Source: Straminergon stramineum
Taxonomy: Eukaryota; Streptophyta; Bryopsida; Hypnales; Calliergonaceae
Direction: 5' to 3'
Assembly (NCBI GenBank): GCA_963920665.1
Contig: OY987272.1
Location: forward strand, 18,047,001-18,111,000
Length of the DNA: 64,000 nucleotides
Below, in pieces: positions 9,312 through 19,841 of the stretch (positions are counted from its first letter, which is position 1; each line of letters begins with the position of its first letter). A model generated the notes under the pieces. The model ran no database searches. It was not told the DNA's origin and was given only the letters and a program-made list of their open reading frames with translations. The position numbers were made by a program, and so were the translations under genes.

Positions 9312-12300
9312 CTCCCACTTTGAGAGTGGTCAAAGGCACGAAGGCCCATCTTCTCAATCAAGGTAAGGTGTTGGGGCTTCCCAAGAGCCTTGGTCAGCAC
9401 ATCAGCAACCATAGCTTGAGTAGGCACATACTTGAGCTCAATCACCTCAGCCTCCACTCTTTCACGAATGAAATGGTGTTGCACATCAATGTGCTTGGTC
9501 CGAGAGTGGTGGGTGGGATTCTTGGCCAAAGCAATGGCACCTTGGTTGTCACACAAAATTTGTGTGCTCCCCCCTTGCATAAGCCCAACATCAGCCAAGA
9601 GCTGCCTTAGCCAAATGGCCTCCTTGGTGCAATGGCTCATGGCCATGTACTCCGCTTCCGTTGTAGAAAGAGCTATGGTGGGCTGCCTCTTGGAATTCCA
9701 TGAAATGGCACCCACTGCAAGCATAAATACATAGCCGGTGGTGGATCTTCTATCCCCCTCATCACCCGCCCAATCCACATCACAATATCCATGCAAACTC
9801 ACTTCAGCACCTTCTAGTTGCAACTCCAAGCCAAGTGTGCCTTGAAGGTACCTCATCACCCTCTTCACCGTAGCCCAATGCTTAGGGCCATACTTGGACA
9901 TGTGTTGACTCACAACACTCACCGGGAAGGCCAAATCAGGCCTTGTAGCCACCATGGCATACATCAAACAACCAACAGCTGCCTTGTAAGGCACTCCTTG
10001 CATTTCAGCCTTCACCTCCTCAAAATCAGCATCCATGAGCTTGGGCAACTTCTCATGAGTGTCAAGGGGTGTACCTATGGCTTTGCACTCCTCCATGTTG
10101 AACCTCTTCAAGATCTCCTCAAGGTACTTGTGTTGGCTCATAGTGATGGTGCGGGCAGCCCTATCCCTCTTGAACTCCACTCCAAGGCAATACCTCAACT
10201 CTCCAAGATCCGTCATCTCATACTCCTTGTGAAGCATAGCCTTCACCTCAAGCATCTTGGTCATGTCACTTGCAAGGAGGATCAGATCATCCACATAGAG
10301 AATCACAATCACCAAATGCTCACTACTTTGCATGGTGTACAAAGAGTGATCAGCATTTCCTCTTTGGAAGCCCTTCCTTGCAAACATGCCATCAATATCC
10401 CTATACCACGCCCTCCCGGATTGCTTCAGCCCGGGGAGGGCCTTCTTCAACTTGCATTTGAGATGCTCTTGCCCTTCTTGCACAAAGCCTTGGGGCTGAT
10501 CCATGTAGATGACCTCCTCAAGCTTGGGGTTGAGGAAAGCCGTCTTGACGTCCATTTGGTGCATCTCCAAGTCCATGGCTGCCCCTAGAGCCACAATGCA
10601 CCTAATGGTGCTAAACTTAGCAACGGGGGCAAAGGTCTCATTGAAGTCCACCCCCTCCACTTGGGAGAACCCCTTGGCAACCAGCCTTGCCTTGTACCTC
10701 ACAATGTGCCCCAAAGCATCCCTCTTGGTGGAGAAAACCCACTTGCAACCCACACTTGACCTCTTGGGAGGGAGGGCAGCAAGTTCCCATGTGCCCTTGG
10801 CAATGAGGGCCTTGTACTCCTCTTGCATGGCCGCCTCCCACTTGCTTGCATCCTCATAACGCAACACCTCCCCAAGTGTGGATGGATCTCCAAGGAAAGC
10901 CGCATTCGCTTGTTCTTCTTGTTGTGGGGGAAGAATGTGATTCAGCCACCAATCTCCAAGCGGCTTGCGGGTCCTTGTTGGATAACGAGGCTCCTCTTGC
11001 TCTTCCAAGGGCTGATCATGCTCTTGCACCTTGGGTGAAGTGCTTGGAGAAGGGGCAGCTGGTCTCTTCACCTTGGGTGTGGCCACCTTCTTCTTGGGCT
11101 CCACCAAGTCTTCCTCTTCCTCCTCTTCCTCTCCTTCCTCTTCCATGTCCACTCTTAGAGTTGTGCCCACCATTTGGGCTGGTCCTCCACTACTCCCACT
11201 TGGGCTCATCTCCAAGAGCTTGGGATCAGCTCCTTCCTCCTCCAAGAAGGTCACATCACGACACTTGATGATGGCCTTGGTCTCCACACACATCAGCCTA
11301 TAAGCCTTGGTTCCCTCACAATAGCCAAGGAAAAGACACTTGGTGCCCTTGGCATCCAACTTGGTCCTCTTGGCACTTGGCACCAAGGCATAGGCAATGC
11401 ACCCAAAGGTACGCATGTGAGACACATGAGGTCTGATTCCACTCCAAGCTTCTTGGGGGGTCTTGCTTGTCAAAGCTTGTGTGGGGCACCGGTTCCTTGT
11501 ATACACCGCATTGGACATGGCCTCCCCCCAAAGCTCATACTTCAGCCCTTGGCCATGAATCATGGACCTAGCCATCTCCACAATGGTCCGATTCGCACGC
11601 TCCGCTACGCCGTTTTGTTGAGGAGTGTAAGGTGCTAATGTGTGGTGCTCAATGCCATGAGCCTTCAAGAAGGCCTCAAAGGCCTTGGACACATACTCTC
11701 CTCCATTATCCGATCGCAGCACCTTCACCTTGCATTCAGATTGGGCCTCCACAAGGGCCTTCCAAGTCTCAAAACGCCCAAACACCTCACTCTTGCACTT
11801 CAGCATGTACACCCAAATCTTGCGTGAGAAATCATCAATGAAAGTCACAAAATACCTTGCTCCTCCCATGGATGTTGTCTTCATTGGCCCACACACATCT
11901 GAATGCACAAGCTCCAAGGGCTTGCTGGCCCTTGTGGCCCCATCCTTGGGGAAGGGCTGCCTTGCTTGTTTCCCCTCTATGCACCCCTTGCACACCATAG
12001 AACTCCAATCATGCTTGCAAGAAGAGAGGTTCAGCCCCTTCACAATGTGTTGGAGGCTCTTCATGCTCTTCACATTCAAGTGGCCAAGCCTCCTATGCCA
12101 AAGCCCCACAAGGTCTTCATGAGCTGATCCTTGGGCCACACAAGTCATGGAAGTGCCATTCACCTTAGTGAAGTGGAGGTGGTACAAATTGCCCTCACGG
12201 GGGGCTGATGCAATCAAAACACCACTAGCTGACCTCACCACACACCCCACCATGTTGAAATGCACCTTCAAACCTCCCAAAGACAATTGGCTCACCGAAA

Positions 12301-13348
12301 TCAGATTTGCATGCAACTTGGGGACATAGAGGGCCTTTTGGATCTAAATCCTCTTGGTCTTCCCCTCCACTTGCACCTCCACAAGAATCTCCCCCATGCC
12401 AAGGGCCTCCACCATGCCATTGTCTCCCAAATGAATCCTCTTCCCCACAATGGGTTGATAGGTGTGGAAGGCATCTCTATGGCTGGTCATGTGTTGAGTG
12501 GCCCCCGAATCCACAATCCAAGTGAACATGTTGGCCTTCTCCCCTCCTCCATAGGTGGCAAAGGCAAAGTCCTCTTCATCCTCCACTTGGCAAGCTTGGT
12601 GTGCACTCCCCTTGTCTTTGGCTTGGCTGCCCTTGCAATGCTTGGCAATGTGGCTTGATTTGCCACAATTGAAGCACGTCCTTGTCTCCTTGAACGCCTT
12701 GGTGTTGCCTCCCTTGCCATGTCTTGACACAAGGGCTGATCCCTCCCCTTGGGCCTCATTTTCCTTGCGCTTGGTCATCTCATGCATCAAGCGTGCCGTC
12801 ACAAACTCCATGGTCAGCTCCTTGGTGGGTCTTGTCTCCAAGGCGGTGATGAGGTACTCATAGGATGGTGGCAAACTCTCCAACAAGATCATCACCACAT
12901 CTCCATCCGTGACGGGGGCCTCCAAGCAAGCAAGCTGATCCGCAAGGGCCTTGATCTTGTTGACATGATCCAAGATGTCATCCTCCTCTTGCATCTTCAT
13001 GGTGAAGAACTTCCGCCTTAGAAAGAGAATGTTGGAGAGGCTCTTGGTCTCATGGATGTTGCAAAGGGTGGTCCATGCTTGGGCTGGTCCTTTGCAATGG
13101 CGGATGTGTGCAATTTGCCGGTCCACAAGGTTGATGGCAATGAGAGCAAAGGCCTTCTTCTCCTTCCTCTCAAACGCCTTCTTGGTCTTCAAATCAGCAT
13201 CTTCATTTGGAGGCTCCTCACTCCCATCCACCACCTCCCACAAATCCTTCTCCGCAAGAATCATCTCCATCTTGAACTTCCACATCCCAAAATTCTCCCC
13301 ATTGAACTTGTCAATGATCCGGACGCCCTCTCCTCCACTTGAGGCCAT
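9242..13348 (-). pseudogene. Copia gag-pol polyprotein, one in-frame TAG
   Basis: A single frame of about 1,368 codons runs from the ATG at 13348 to the stop at 9242. It is interrupted only by TAG at 12344-12346. Gag comes first (IIDKFNGENFGMWKFKMEM start), followed by a zinc knuckle CFNCGKSSHIAKHC and the protease WIVDSGATQHM. The stop falls about 60 codons after the protease aspartate. Then come the integrase zinc finger (LWHRRLGHLN, CKGC), the integrase core (HSDVCGPM, SDNGGEY, PQQNGVAERANRT), the reverse transcriptase with YVDD, and RNase H (CDVDWAGD, TTEAEYMA, DNQGA). The frame ends within the 3' LTR. Because the LTRs match, the stop may already have been present in the copied RNA, may be recent, or may be read through. 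A non-autonomous copy moved in trans is the simplest view. Confidence 0.9.
9312..9320 (-). other. Polypurine tract of the Copia element
   Basis: On the element strand AAGTGGGAG directly precedes the TGTTGAAG start of the 3' LTR. This is the position of the plus-strand primer in reverse transcription. It lies inside the coding frame. Confidence 0.8.
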
Positions 13349-14333
13349 GTTGAATCAGCTCCCACTTCTTGGCAGCACCCACAAGGTCTCCAATCTGAAT
13401 TTAGCCCCCCCAAAACTCCCTTGGGGCGAATTGGGCTGAAATGGGACCAATCAGCCCTCACAAGCACCTTGCAACCCTAAGAACGCCAAACCACACCTCA
13501 CAAGCACAAGACTTCCTCTCCACACCAAATCAGACCCTAATGAAGCTCACAACCACCACATGCTCGTCATGGGCTGGTTCTACTTCAAAATCACAATTCT
13601 CCTCACAATTCTCCTCACAAATTGGATCCTCCACACTCCAAAGATCTCAAAGCTTCCAATCAGCCCTAGATTGAAGCTCCCACTCACAATGAGCACCTCA
13701 TGGACTACAATGGCTTCAACCAGCCCTACTTGGCTCACCAAGTCACTCAAGAACCCCAATTGGGTGTCACTCTCTCTCAATGACACAAATCAGCCCTCTT
13801 GAGTTCACAATGTCCACTATTAGGTCTCACACACTCACAAGGGCACAAATCAGCCCTCTTAGGATCACAATTTCGTCTCACTCACTCACAAGGGCACCAC
13901 TCAGCCCTCAATGCATGGAAACGCCTAATGCAACCCACAAATGCTCCCAAGCCTCACCAAGGACTCTCACAAGATTGCAATTGCCAAAATGACAATCACC
14001 AATGTATCCAAGTGCACAATCAGCCCCAATGGGCTGCCAATGTACACTTGCAAGCACAAACTCAAACAAGGAGCATGAAACCAGCCCTAATTAGGTCTGA
14101 TTTCAATCATGAGCAATCTCACACTCAAAAATGAACTCCAAACCTCACAAACCAGCCCACAAAAGCTCAAAACAAAAGATGGAATTCAAAGACTTTTTTT
14201 TCTTTATTTTGAAAATTTTACTCACACCATATGGTTTGTAGGTGACCAAGAGCCCAAATTCAGTATGCTCCTCCAAGCTCCAAGAACTTCTCCAAATGAA
14301 TTGAATTTCTCCCTCATGTGCAACGCCAAGTGT
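13349..14333 (-). other. Copia untranslated leader with internal repeats
   Basis: This 1-kb region lies between the primer site and the gag ATG. It has no long frame. The phrase AATCAGCCCT recurs many times, and at 13782-13910 it forms about three tandem units of 51-60 bp (CACAAATCAGCCCTCTT cores). Such leader repeats can bind gag or transcription factors, but no role can be read here. Confidence 0.6.
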
Positions 14334-14347
14334 GTGGGCCCATAACC
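14334..14347 (-). other. Primer-binding site matching the anticodon region of initiator tRNA-Met
   Basis: The 14 bases next to the 5' LTR read GGTTATGGGCCCAC on the element strand. From memory, this is the complement of the anticodon arm of plant initiator tRNA-Met (GUGGGCCCAUAACC), not of its 3' end (which would give TGGTATC). Drosophila copia is known to prime from a half-molecule of initiator tRNA cut in the anticodon loop. The same mode is inferred here. Confidence 0.75.
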
Positions 14348-14592
14348 TATTGGGTTTTGAATGGAGAAAGGCTTTACTTAGATGGTAGAAGATACCAAGG
14401 CCCATGTGTGGGCTGAACATAAGCTAAAAGCCTTTCACTAGTTATCCACAAACCATGTGGGATAACTAGCAACCTTGGGCTGCCTTTGACTACAAGCAAC
14501 ACCCAATAGACTCTAAGTCTAACTAAGAGTCTAATCCTACTCCTAGGGCTGAATGTACACTATCTACACGATTATGTACATGATCTTCAACA
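14348..14592 (-). repeat. 5' LTR of the Copia element
   Basis: This is the upstream LTR of the minus-strand element, expected to hold its promoter. It is flanked outside by ATTTC (14593-14597) and inside by the primer-binding site. Confidence 0.95.
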
Positions 14593-14754
14593 ATTTCCGG
14601 TATGAGGACTCAGTAAGATCTCTCTTTTGGGAATTGGGACCCAATTTTCAAAGATGGACAATTGCATTTATGTCGTATATTAGAAGTTCTTATCATCCAT
14701 GGAACAAAAGAAATTCCTTGCGTATGGGATAAAGCCAAGATCGCCCTTTTCCTT

Positions 14755-14915
14755 ACACCCGCGGTCGCCTTTACACCCTCAGTCACCCTGAGTTGGACCC
14801 GCAGTCGCCCTCATTTTGGGACCCGCGGTCGCCTTGGATTTTGGACCTGCAGTCGCCCTCATTCTGGTACCCGCGGTTGCCCACCTTACCCGTACGCGCC
14901 CCACCCGCAGTCGCC
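14755..14915. repeat. GC-rich array 4 of the CCCGCGGTCGCC motif
   Basis: About seven copies occur, spaced 20-30 bp, with a CCCGTACGCGCCCC unit near the end as in array 2. No open frame follows on the plus strand. It lies 160 bp to the right of the Copia insertion. Confidence 0.75.
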
Positions 14916-14919
14916 TATG

Positions 14920-14947
14920 GTGACGTGGTCAAAGCTTTCCACGTCAC
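14920..14947. repeat. Perfect inverted repeat with ACGT cores
   Basis: GTGACGTGG and its exact complement CCACGTCAC are separated by 10 bases. Each arm holds an ACGT core of the kind bound by plant bZIP factors, so this may be a regulatory site or a hairpin. It directly follows array 4. Confidence 0.65.
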
Positions 14948-17394
14948 TGTTGACAACCCACCACGTAAGATAAAAATTTTGGCTGCCCTGCCCGAAAACC
15001 CTAAACCCTAATTTCGCACTCGTCAAATTTGTCTCGTATATGCGACACTCGTCTTATACGACATGCGACATCAGACGAACAACTCGACACCCAAACCCGA
15101 AAACACATTCGACAAAACAACCCTAGTTTCAAAAGAGTTGTTAATGTTGGGCATTTTTAGTATTGTTAGTGTTATAAGTTGTTAGTTGTTAGTATTGTAT
15201 GTTAGGAGGTGTTATAGTGTAAAGAGGTTGTTGTTGTTGACCGTTTAATTGTCGGTTGATAACCGGTTGGTTAGTAGTTGACACTAGGGTAGTGGGGTTA
15301 GAGTTAGGATTAGCCTGCGGGGTTTGTAGAGGGTACTTAAGGCAAGAGCTCATCCTTTGCTCTCTCTTTTTTCTTTGTTTTCTTATTTTGAGTAGTAGGA
15401 GTGCAGGGGTGGATTTGAGGATGGAGAGTTGTTTGTTGTGAAGATTTATTTCGAGTGAAGTAATGGTTTGAGGGAGTTTTGTGTTGCATTTGGTAAAAGT
15501 GTTGGATGGATTCAAAATTTTAGATCTGAGTTTTAAAGAGTTGATACTCAATGAGGCCAAATTGCAAATCTAGATCTATTGTGGACAAAAAATTATGAGG
15601 GTTTGAAGTGGAGGTGTTTGGATTTCAAAGCAACCAAGGAGGGCATATTGAAGAGCGTGTATCTTTTTGACATTTTATGTTTTGGCAATGAAATGTGGAG
15701 GGTACTTTTTTTATCTTATCTACTCTCTTGTGTCAGAGTTTTAGCTTCAAAAGACTCTAGATCTATGAGTTATGCATAAAACACAACTGGGGTATGAAAG
15801 TAGTGAAGGGTTGGAAAGTCAGTAGTAGTAAAATATCCACCAAAGTTGGATAGTATCTTGGATTAAATTGAAATATGGTATGTGATTTTTTGGGTAGTTG
15901 ATCTACATTGTAGCAAAGTTTTAAGATGTTTGAAGCTACTGTCTATATTTTGTAGTAGATCAAAGTTAGGTATGGCAGTTTCTAGGGTATTGAGGAAATT
16001 ATAGGGTAAGGAAATCATTTGGAGAAAAGGGGGTTTTGAGGGTAGATTTATGAATATTTAGGGTGCTTAGGGGTATCTTACTTGTATGCAAGCATTACCA
16101 CAGCAAAGGCCCGGTGCTATTCCAAACACGTTCACAAATCTTTGTGACAACGGTTAATCACTCCTTACATTTTTGAGATCCAAATACAAGTGTGGATACT
16201 AATACTATTGAAGGAACTTGGAGTGCAGTGAAATATTCTTTACTACAATATGGCATGATAAAAAAAAATGCAACGGCTATTTTGGAAAATATCTTTGGCA
16301 ATGAAAATATGTTTAAAATGTTGGCATCGCATTCTCTACTCTAGTGGAACATATTGTACAATACCACCATATTAATAGTGGAATATAATAAAATATGTAT
16401 TTTCCAACTTCTATTGCAATTTTTTTTGGTATTCTTAGTGTAATGTAATCCTTAAAGTCTCAAGCCCCTTTTCCCTAAAATCCACTCAAAATTGCCTTAT
16501 CTATTGCCAAGAATGAGAAACTTAAAATAAAACTTGAATATCTAACTGTAGAATCTTATACTAGACTAGTGTAAAAATGTATAGAAGGAATTTTAGGAAC
16601 TTTGACCATATAGATTGTAAGATATTTGCATTTAAATTGAAAAAATCATTTTTTATACCTTGTTCAATTACATTTTTTGGCTTTGAATATTCTTCATTCA
16701 AAATTTTTGCACTATTAATTTAGATTTCTTACTTTTTAGGTTGATTTAACAAATGAAGAACAAGAGATGAGGATTTCACTAAGAACTTTCCCATTTAATT
16801 TCTATGATTGTACTTTAAATTATAAACCCTAAACCCTAAAATTCCTAGGGTGTAGTATGAAAATAAGATCATGAAAATATTAATATAAATATAAATTAAA
16901 TAATAAAAACAATGATAGTTAAACCTAAATATTTATTATTTTGAATTACATTAGTAAACTTCAAATAAATTTTGTACAAAGCCATATATTTTCTATTTTT
17001 TAGACCTATATTTGTTGATAAACTTGTCTTCAATCTTTGAATTGTTCTAGTTACAACTCTATATAATAAATACAATGCCTTCAAATACATACCTTTGTCT
17101 CACTTGTTATATAATTTATAATTTAGACAAGCAATGGAAACCTTACAAGAAGAAAAAGACACAATCTTATTTGAATAGTCCTTTGTTGAACTCAATTTTG
17201 AATATTTTTGAAAAATAAATAAATCATAGGATGCAAATTTCTTATTAGAATGTTATAAGTATTGAGATTGGAATTAGGATTGGAATTGGGATTTTTCAAT
17301 TCCATTACAAAATTCTTAAGCATTTGGTATTTCTTTATTTCTTTCTACTTACTACTTTGTTAAAGTATTCCAAAATTTGTTAAAAGTTTTTTTA

Positions 17395-17500
17395 TATACG
17401 TTCCAAACTTCTCTCTTCAACATATAATGGAGAGTTGTAGGATCTACACATGTAATTATGAGAGAAAAAAACATAATCATTTGGGGAGAATTCAAACTAC
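17395..17500. repeat. Dispersed repeat, copy A
   Basis: The sequence around TTCAACATATAATGGAGAG and TGTAGGATCTACACAT recurs in the same orientation at about 50,478-50,590 with scattered differences. The element type is unknown. Confidence 0.45.
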
Positions 17501-17664
17501 TTCTTCATTATGATTAGATTATAATTAAATTATGATCATCTTTGTTATATCAAATTATAGAGAATTTAGAAGTAATGAAAATTAAAAAAAAAGGGTTTAG
17601 TTTTTTAACACACCACATGTAAAATGTAGATGTATAATAGTGATATGGATTTCTTATGTATTAT

Positions 17665-17890
17665 TATAACAAGCTACATTTAAAAAATATTCCTTTTTTT
17701 AGTTGCAAGCTACATTTTTTTATTTTATTAACTTCCGAATTTTTTTTAATTAATAAGCTCCATTCTTTCTTTCTTTTTTTTTCCTTTTTTTTTATTAACA
17801 AGGTACATTATTTTTTTTCATTTTTTTATTAACAAGCTACATTATTTTTTCCCTTTTTTTCCTTTATTTTTTTTTATGGCTACATTTTAG
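17665..17890. repeat. T-rich tandem repeat
   Basis: Four to five diverged copies of a roughly 30-40-bp unit, ATTAACAAGCTACATT followed by a poly-T run, occur in tandem. It is simple-sequence DNA. Confidence 0.6.
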
Positions 17891-18091
17891 ATTTCTTATT
17901 TTTCTAGAACAAGGTAGTGTCTTTTATCATGCCTTCTATTTTGAGATTTAAAATTAAATTTAAACCTAGATTATGCATTCTTTTCTTTTTGAAACATAAA
18001 TGGTGAAAAGGAGGGAATAATGGGAAAGAAGAATGCCAAAAGGAAGGAAGGAAGTCAAATAAAGTCTCAAAATAGTTTGAACTAGTTGTTA

Positions 18092-18736
18092 TTAACCCCT
18101 AAATGCCCAAGGCCTATTTGGAGCTCCTTGAAATTTGATCTAAATTGAACAAAAAGTCAACATTTTCATAAGTTGTACCAATTTCTTTTGAATTGTAACC
18201 GTACAAAATTAAACTAGACATGTTAGAGATCACATAGGAAAAGAAAACATAACAATATCATTTATAGATTGAAAGATTATAATGTTTGATCATGAAGGTG
18301 TAAAAATTGCTAAAATTTTTCAATTCACTTTTTGCATGTCAACTCTAAAAAGTTGGTCACTAAAAAAATATGAGGTTATAGGGCCCAGCATGCACAACCC
18401 CAATCAATTTACGGTTTTTCAAAATCTATTCTACAATTTTTTAAAATGAATTTCTAATGTGATTTTGCCTTCAAGATCTAGTGTATTTGAGGGTCATTTT
18501 CAAGAGCCCTCAACACTATGAGAAGTCAAGATTGCAATGGGCATCCTTGCACTAAATCTTCAATAGAAAAATCATAATCCTTTATTTTTCAGATCAACTT
18601 TTTGATCCTAAAACTAGACTTCAAAAAGAATTCTCCAAAAACACAAACTACTAATAATAGAAATTTGGTTAGATTTTACTTAACTTCAAGGTTTTCTAAA
18701 CACCAGAATCTGGTGCCTTAGGCATTTAGGGGTTAA
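18092..18736 (+). mobile_element. TTAA-flanked MITE family A, copy 1
   Basis: The 645-bp element has inverted ends CCCCTAAATGCCCAAGGC and GCCTTAGGCATTTAGGGG, each bordered outside by TTAA. A TTAA target and ends starting CCC are the hallmark of piggyBac-type transposition. No coding frame is present, so it is non-autonomous. It is about 95 percent alike to copy 2 by eye over its full length. Confidence 0.85.
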
Positions 18737-18792
18737 GAAGGATAGGCAATGGCTTTTAAGAAGGATGGATAGGCGATGGATACTCATAGCAC

Positions 18793-18845
18793 TCAACCGC
18801 GATGGACAGGTGCTCAACCGGGATGGACAGGCGCTCAACCGCGAT
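18793..18845 (+). repeat. 21-bp tandem repeat
   Basis: CTCAACCG(C/G)GATGGACAGG(T/C)G is repeated about 2.5 times. Similar GATGGATAGGCGATGG words precede it. A short GGTCGCC-rich segment (18,875-18,930) follows, recalling the GC arrays. Confidence 0.6.
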
Positions 18846-18944
18846 GCTCCTAGAATGATGAAGTCCATCTCACCCGGCAGGGGTCGCCCAATGATTAGGG
18901 GGCGCCATGGGCAAGGTCGCCGCTGCTACAGACTACCCCGATCA

Positions 18945-19262
18945 CCGGAAGAGCGTTTGTCAGATTTACCTCGTTTAGCACCTGCACAGACGTCACCGCA
19001 TTTTATTCAATGCATGTTGAAGAGCTCTATGGATAATAAGTTTTTGCATCGTTGGGACGCTGGAACTCTACTACACAGAATTATCAACAAACAAACCAAC
19101 TTTTGTGGTAATAGAAAATTAGGCCTTGTAAAGCGGTCCACTTAACTCACCTTGCAATCGATCCATAATAGAGAGAGTTGACTGATCGAGGTCGGCACCT
19201 GCACAATGGGTAATTCTGGCAGTGATCGGGATTGTAATTCTCGTCATACTTCTCCTTGGAAT
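18945..19262 (-). pseudogene. Degenerate fragment of the TL17.4 thylakoid gene
   Basis: Two blocks match the intact gene at 25.7-29.4 kb. Block 18,950-19,022 corresponds to the start of exon 5 and its upstream intron (26,444-26,517). Block 19,140-19,262 corresponds to exon 4 with both splice borders and the next intron (26,615-26,725). Order and orientation are kept. The copied exon 4 has an insertion and substitutions, and the other exons are missing. It is a relic of a segmental duplication that includes introns, so it did not arise by reverse transcription. Confidence 0.8.
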
Positions 19263-19841
19263 CCCATTCGCCTTTGTAGCATGCATGCACTGTTTTCAGG
19301 AATCAACAGACAATCAGCTAGGAAGATATTTTTCAAACTATTTCAAAATTCACACAATTGCAATCAGAACATGATGAATTTCGATTCGATTTTAATCAGT
19401 CATTTCTGATGTACGGGTTGCACAGCTCCTCCCTCACCCACCTATTATTCTATCCATATGCAAAGCACTTTGAATAATACCCGCTACCTAAGTCCACATC
19501 GTTTAGATAGTAGAACTATCCCCCAACAGACTACATTCACGCTGGTCAAAAGACCAGCGTTACTCTTCTTCTTTTTACTTTGAATAATTCATGTTGTCGA
19601 TCGATTCTTCACTGATTTTTTATCAAAATCTTAATTAGCGTGAACTCTTCAAAAGAAGTGCGAATAATAATGTCTTGCTGTCACCTAGCTATCCCCTCAT
19701 CCTCTCATTATTTGTGATTAACTTTGGAAAGCACCTCCGTTTGTAAGATTGTGAAATTTCAAAAATCAAGTTTGACAACTGAATGAACCATGCGCAAAGG
19801 ACTGGAGTTACCGCACGTCCCGTCGTCGTCCCCGGCCAAGT
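19263..19841. other. Spacer, no gene seen
   Basis: Ordinary AT-rich sequence lies between the pseudogene fragment and the F-box-like gene. It probably contains the 3' untranslated region of the latter. Confidence 0.4.

Larger units (their letters stand above)
9062..14597 (-). mobile_element. Complete Ty1/Copia LTR retrotransposon with target duplication
   Basis: The element runs from 9067 to 14592 (5,526 bp) and is read from right to left. ATTTC at 9062-9066 and again at 14593-14597 is the 5-bp target duplication. The two 245-bp LTRs read the same in my side-by-side comparison, implying a recent insertion. On the element strand the LTR begins TGTTGAAG and ends CCCAATA, so the termini are TG...TA and not TG...CA. 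A primer-binding site and a purine tract sit at the expected places, and a gag-pol frame fills the middle in the Copia order protease, integrase, RT, RNase H. One in-frame TAG in the protease region is the only break seen. The domain order, with integrase before reverse transcriptase, sets it apart from Gypsy elements. Confidence 0.95.
14948..18091. other. 3.1 kb AT-rich non-coding DNA
   Basis: A telo-box pair (14,996-15,012), a TCG/CGA-rich stretch at 15,020-15,080 and GTT-rich sequence at 15,140-15,260 open the region. The remainder is AT-rich with poly-T runs. The open frames (for example 15,189-15,560 minus) follow the repeat composition and match no family I know. Confidence 0.5.

Noticed and set aside
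9272..12127. Plus-strand open frames across the Copia element
   Set aside because: They are shadows of the minus-strand polyprotein, which carries all catalytic motifs.
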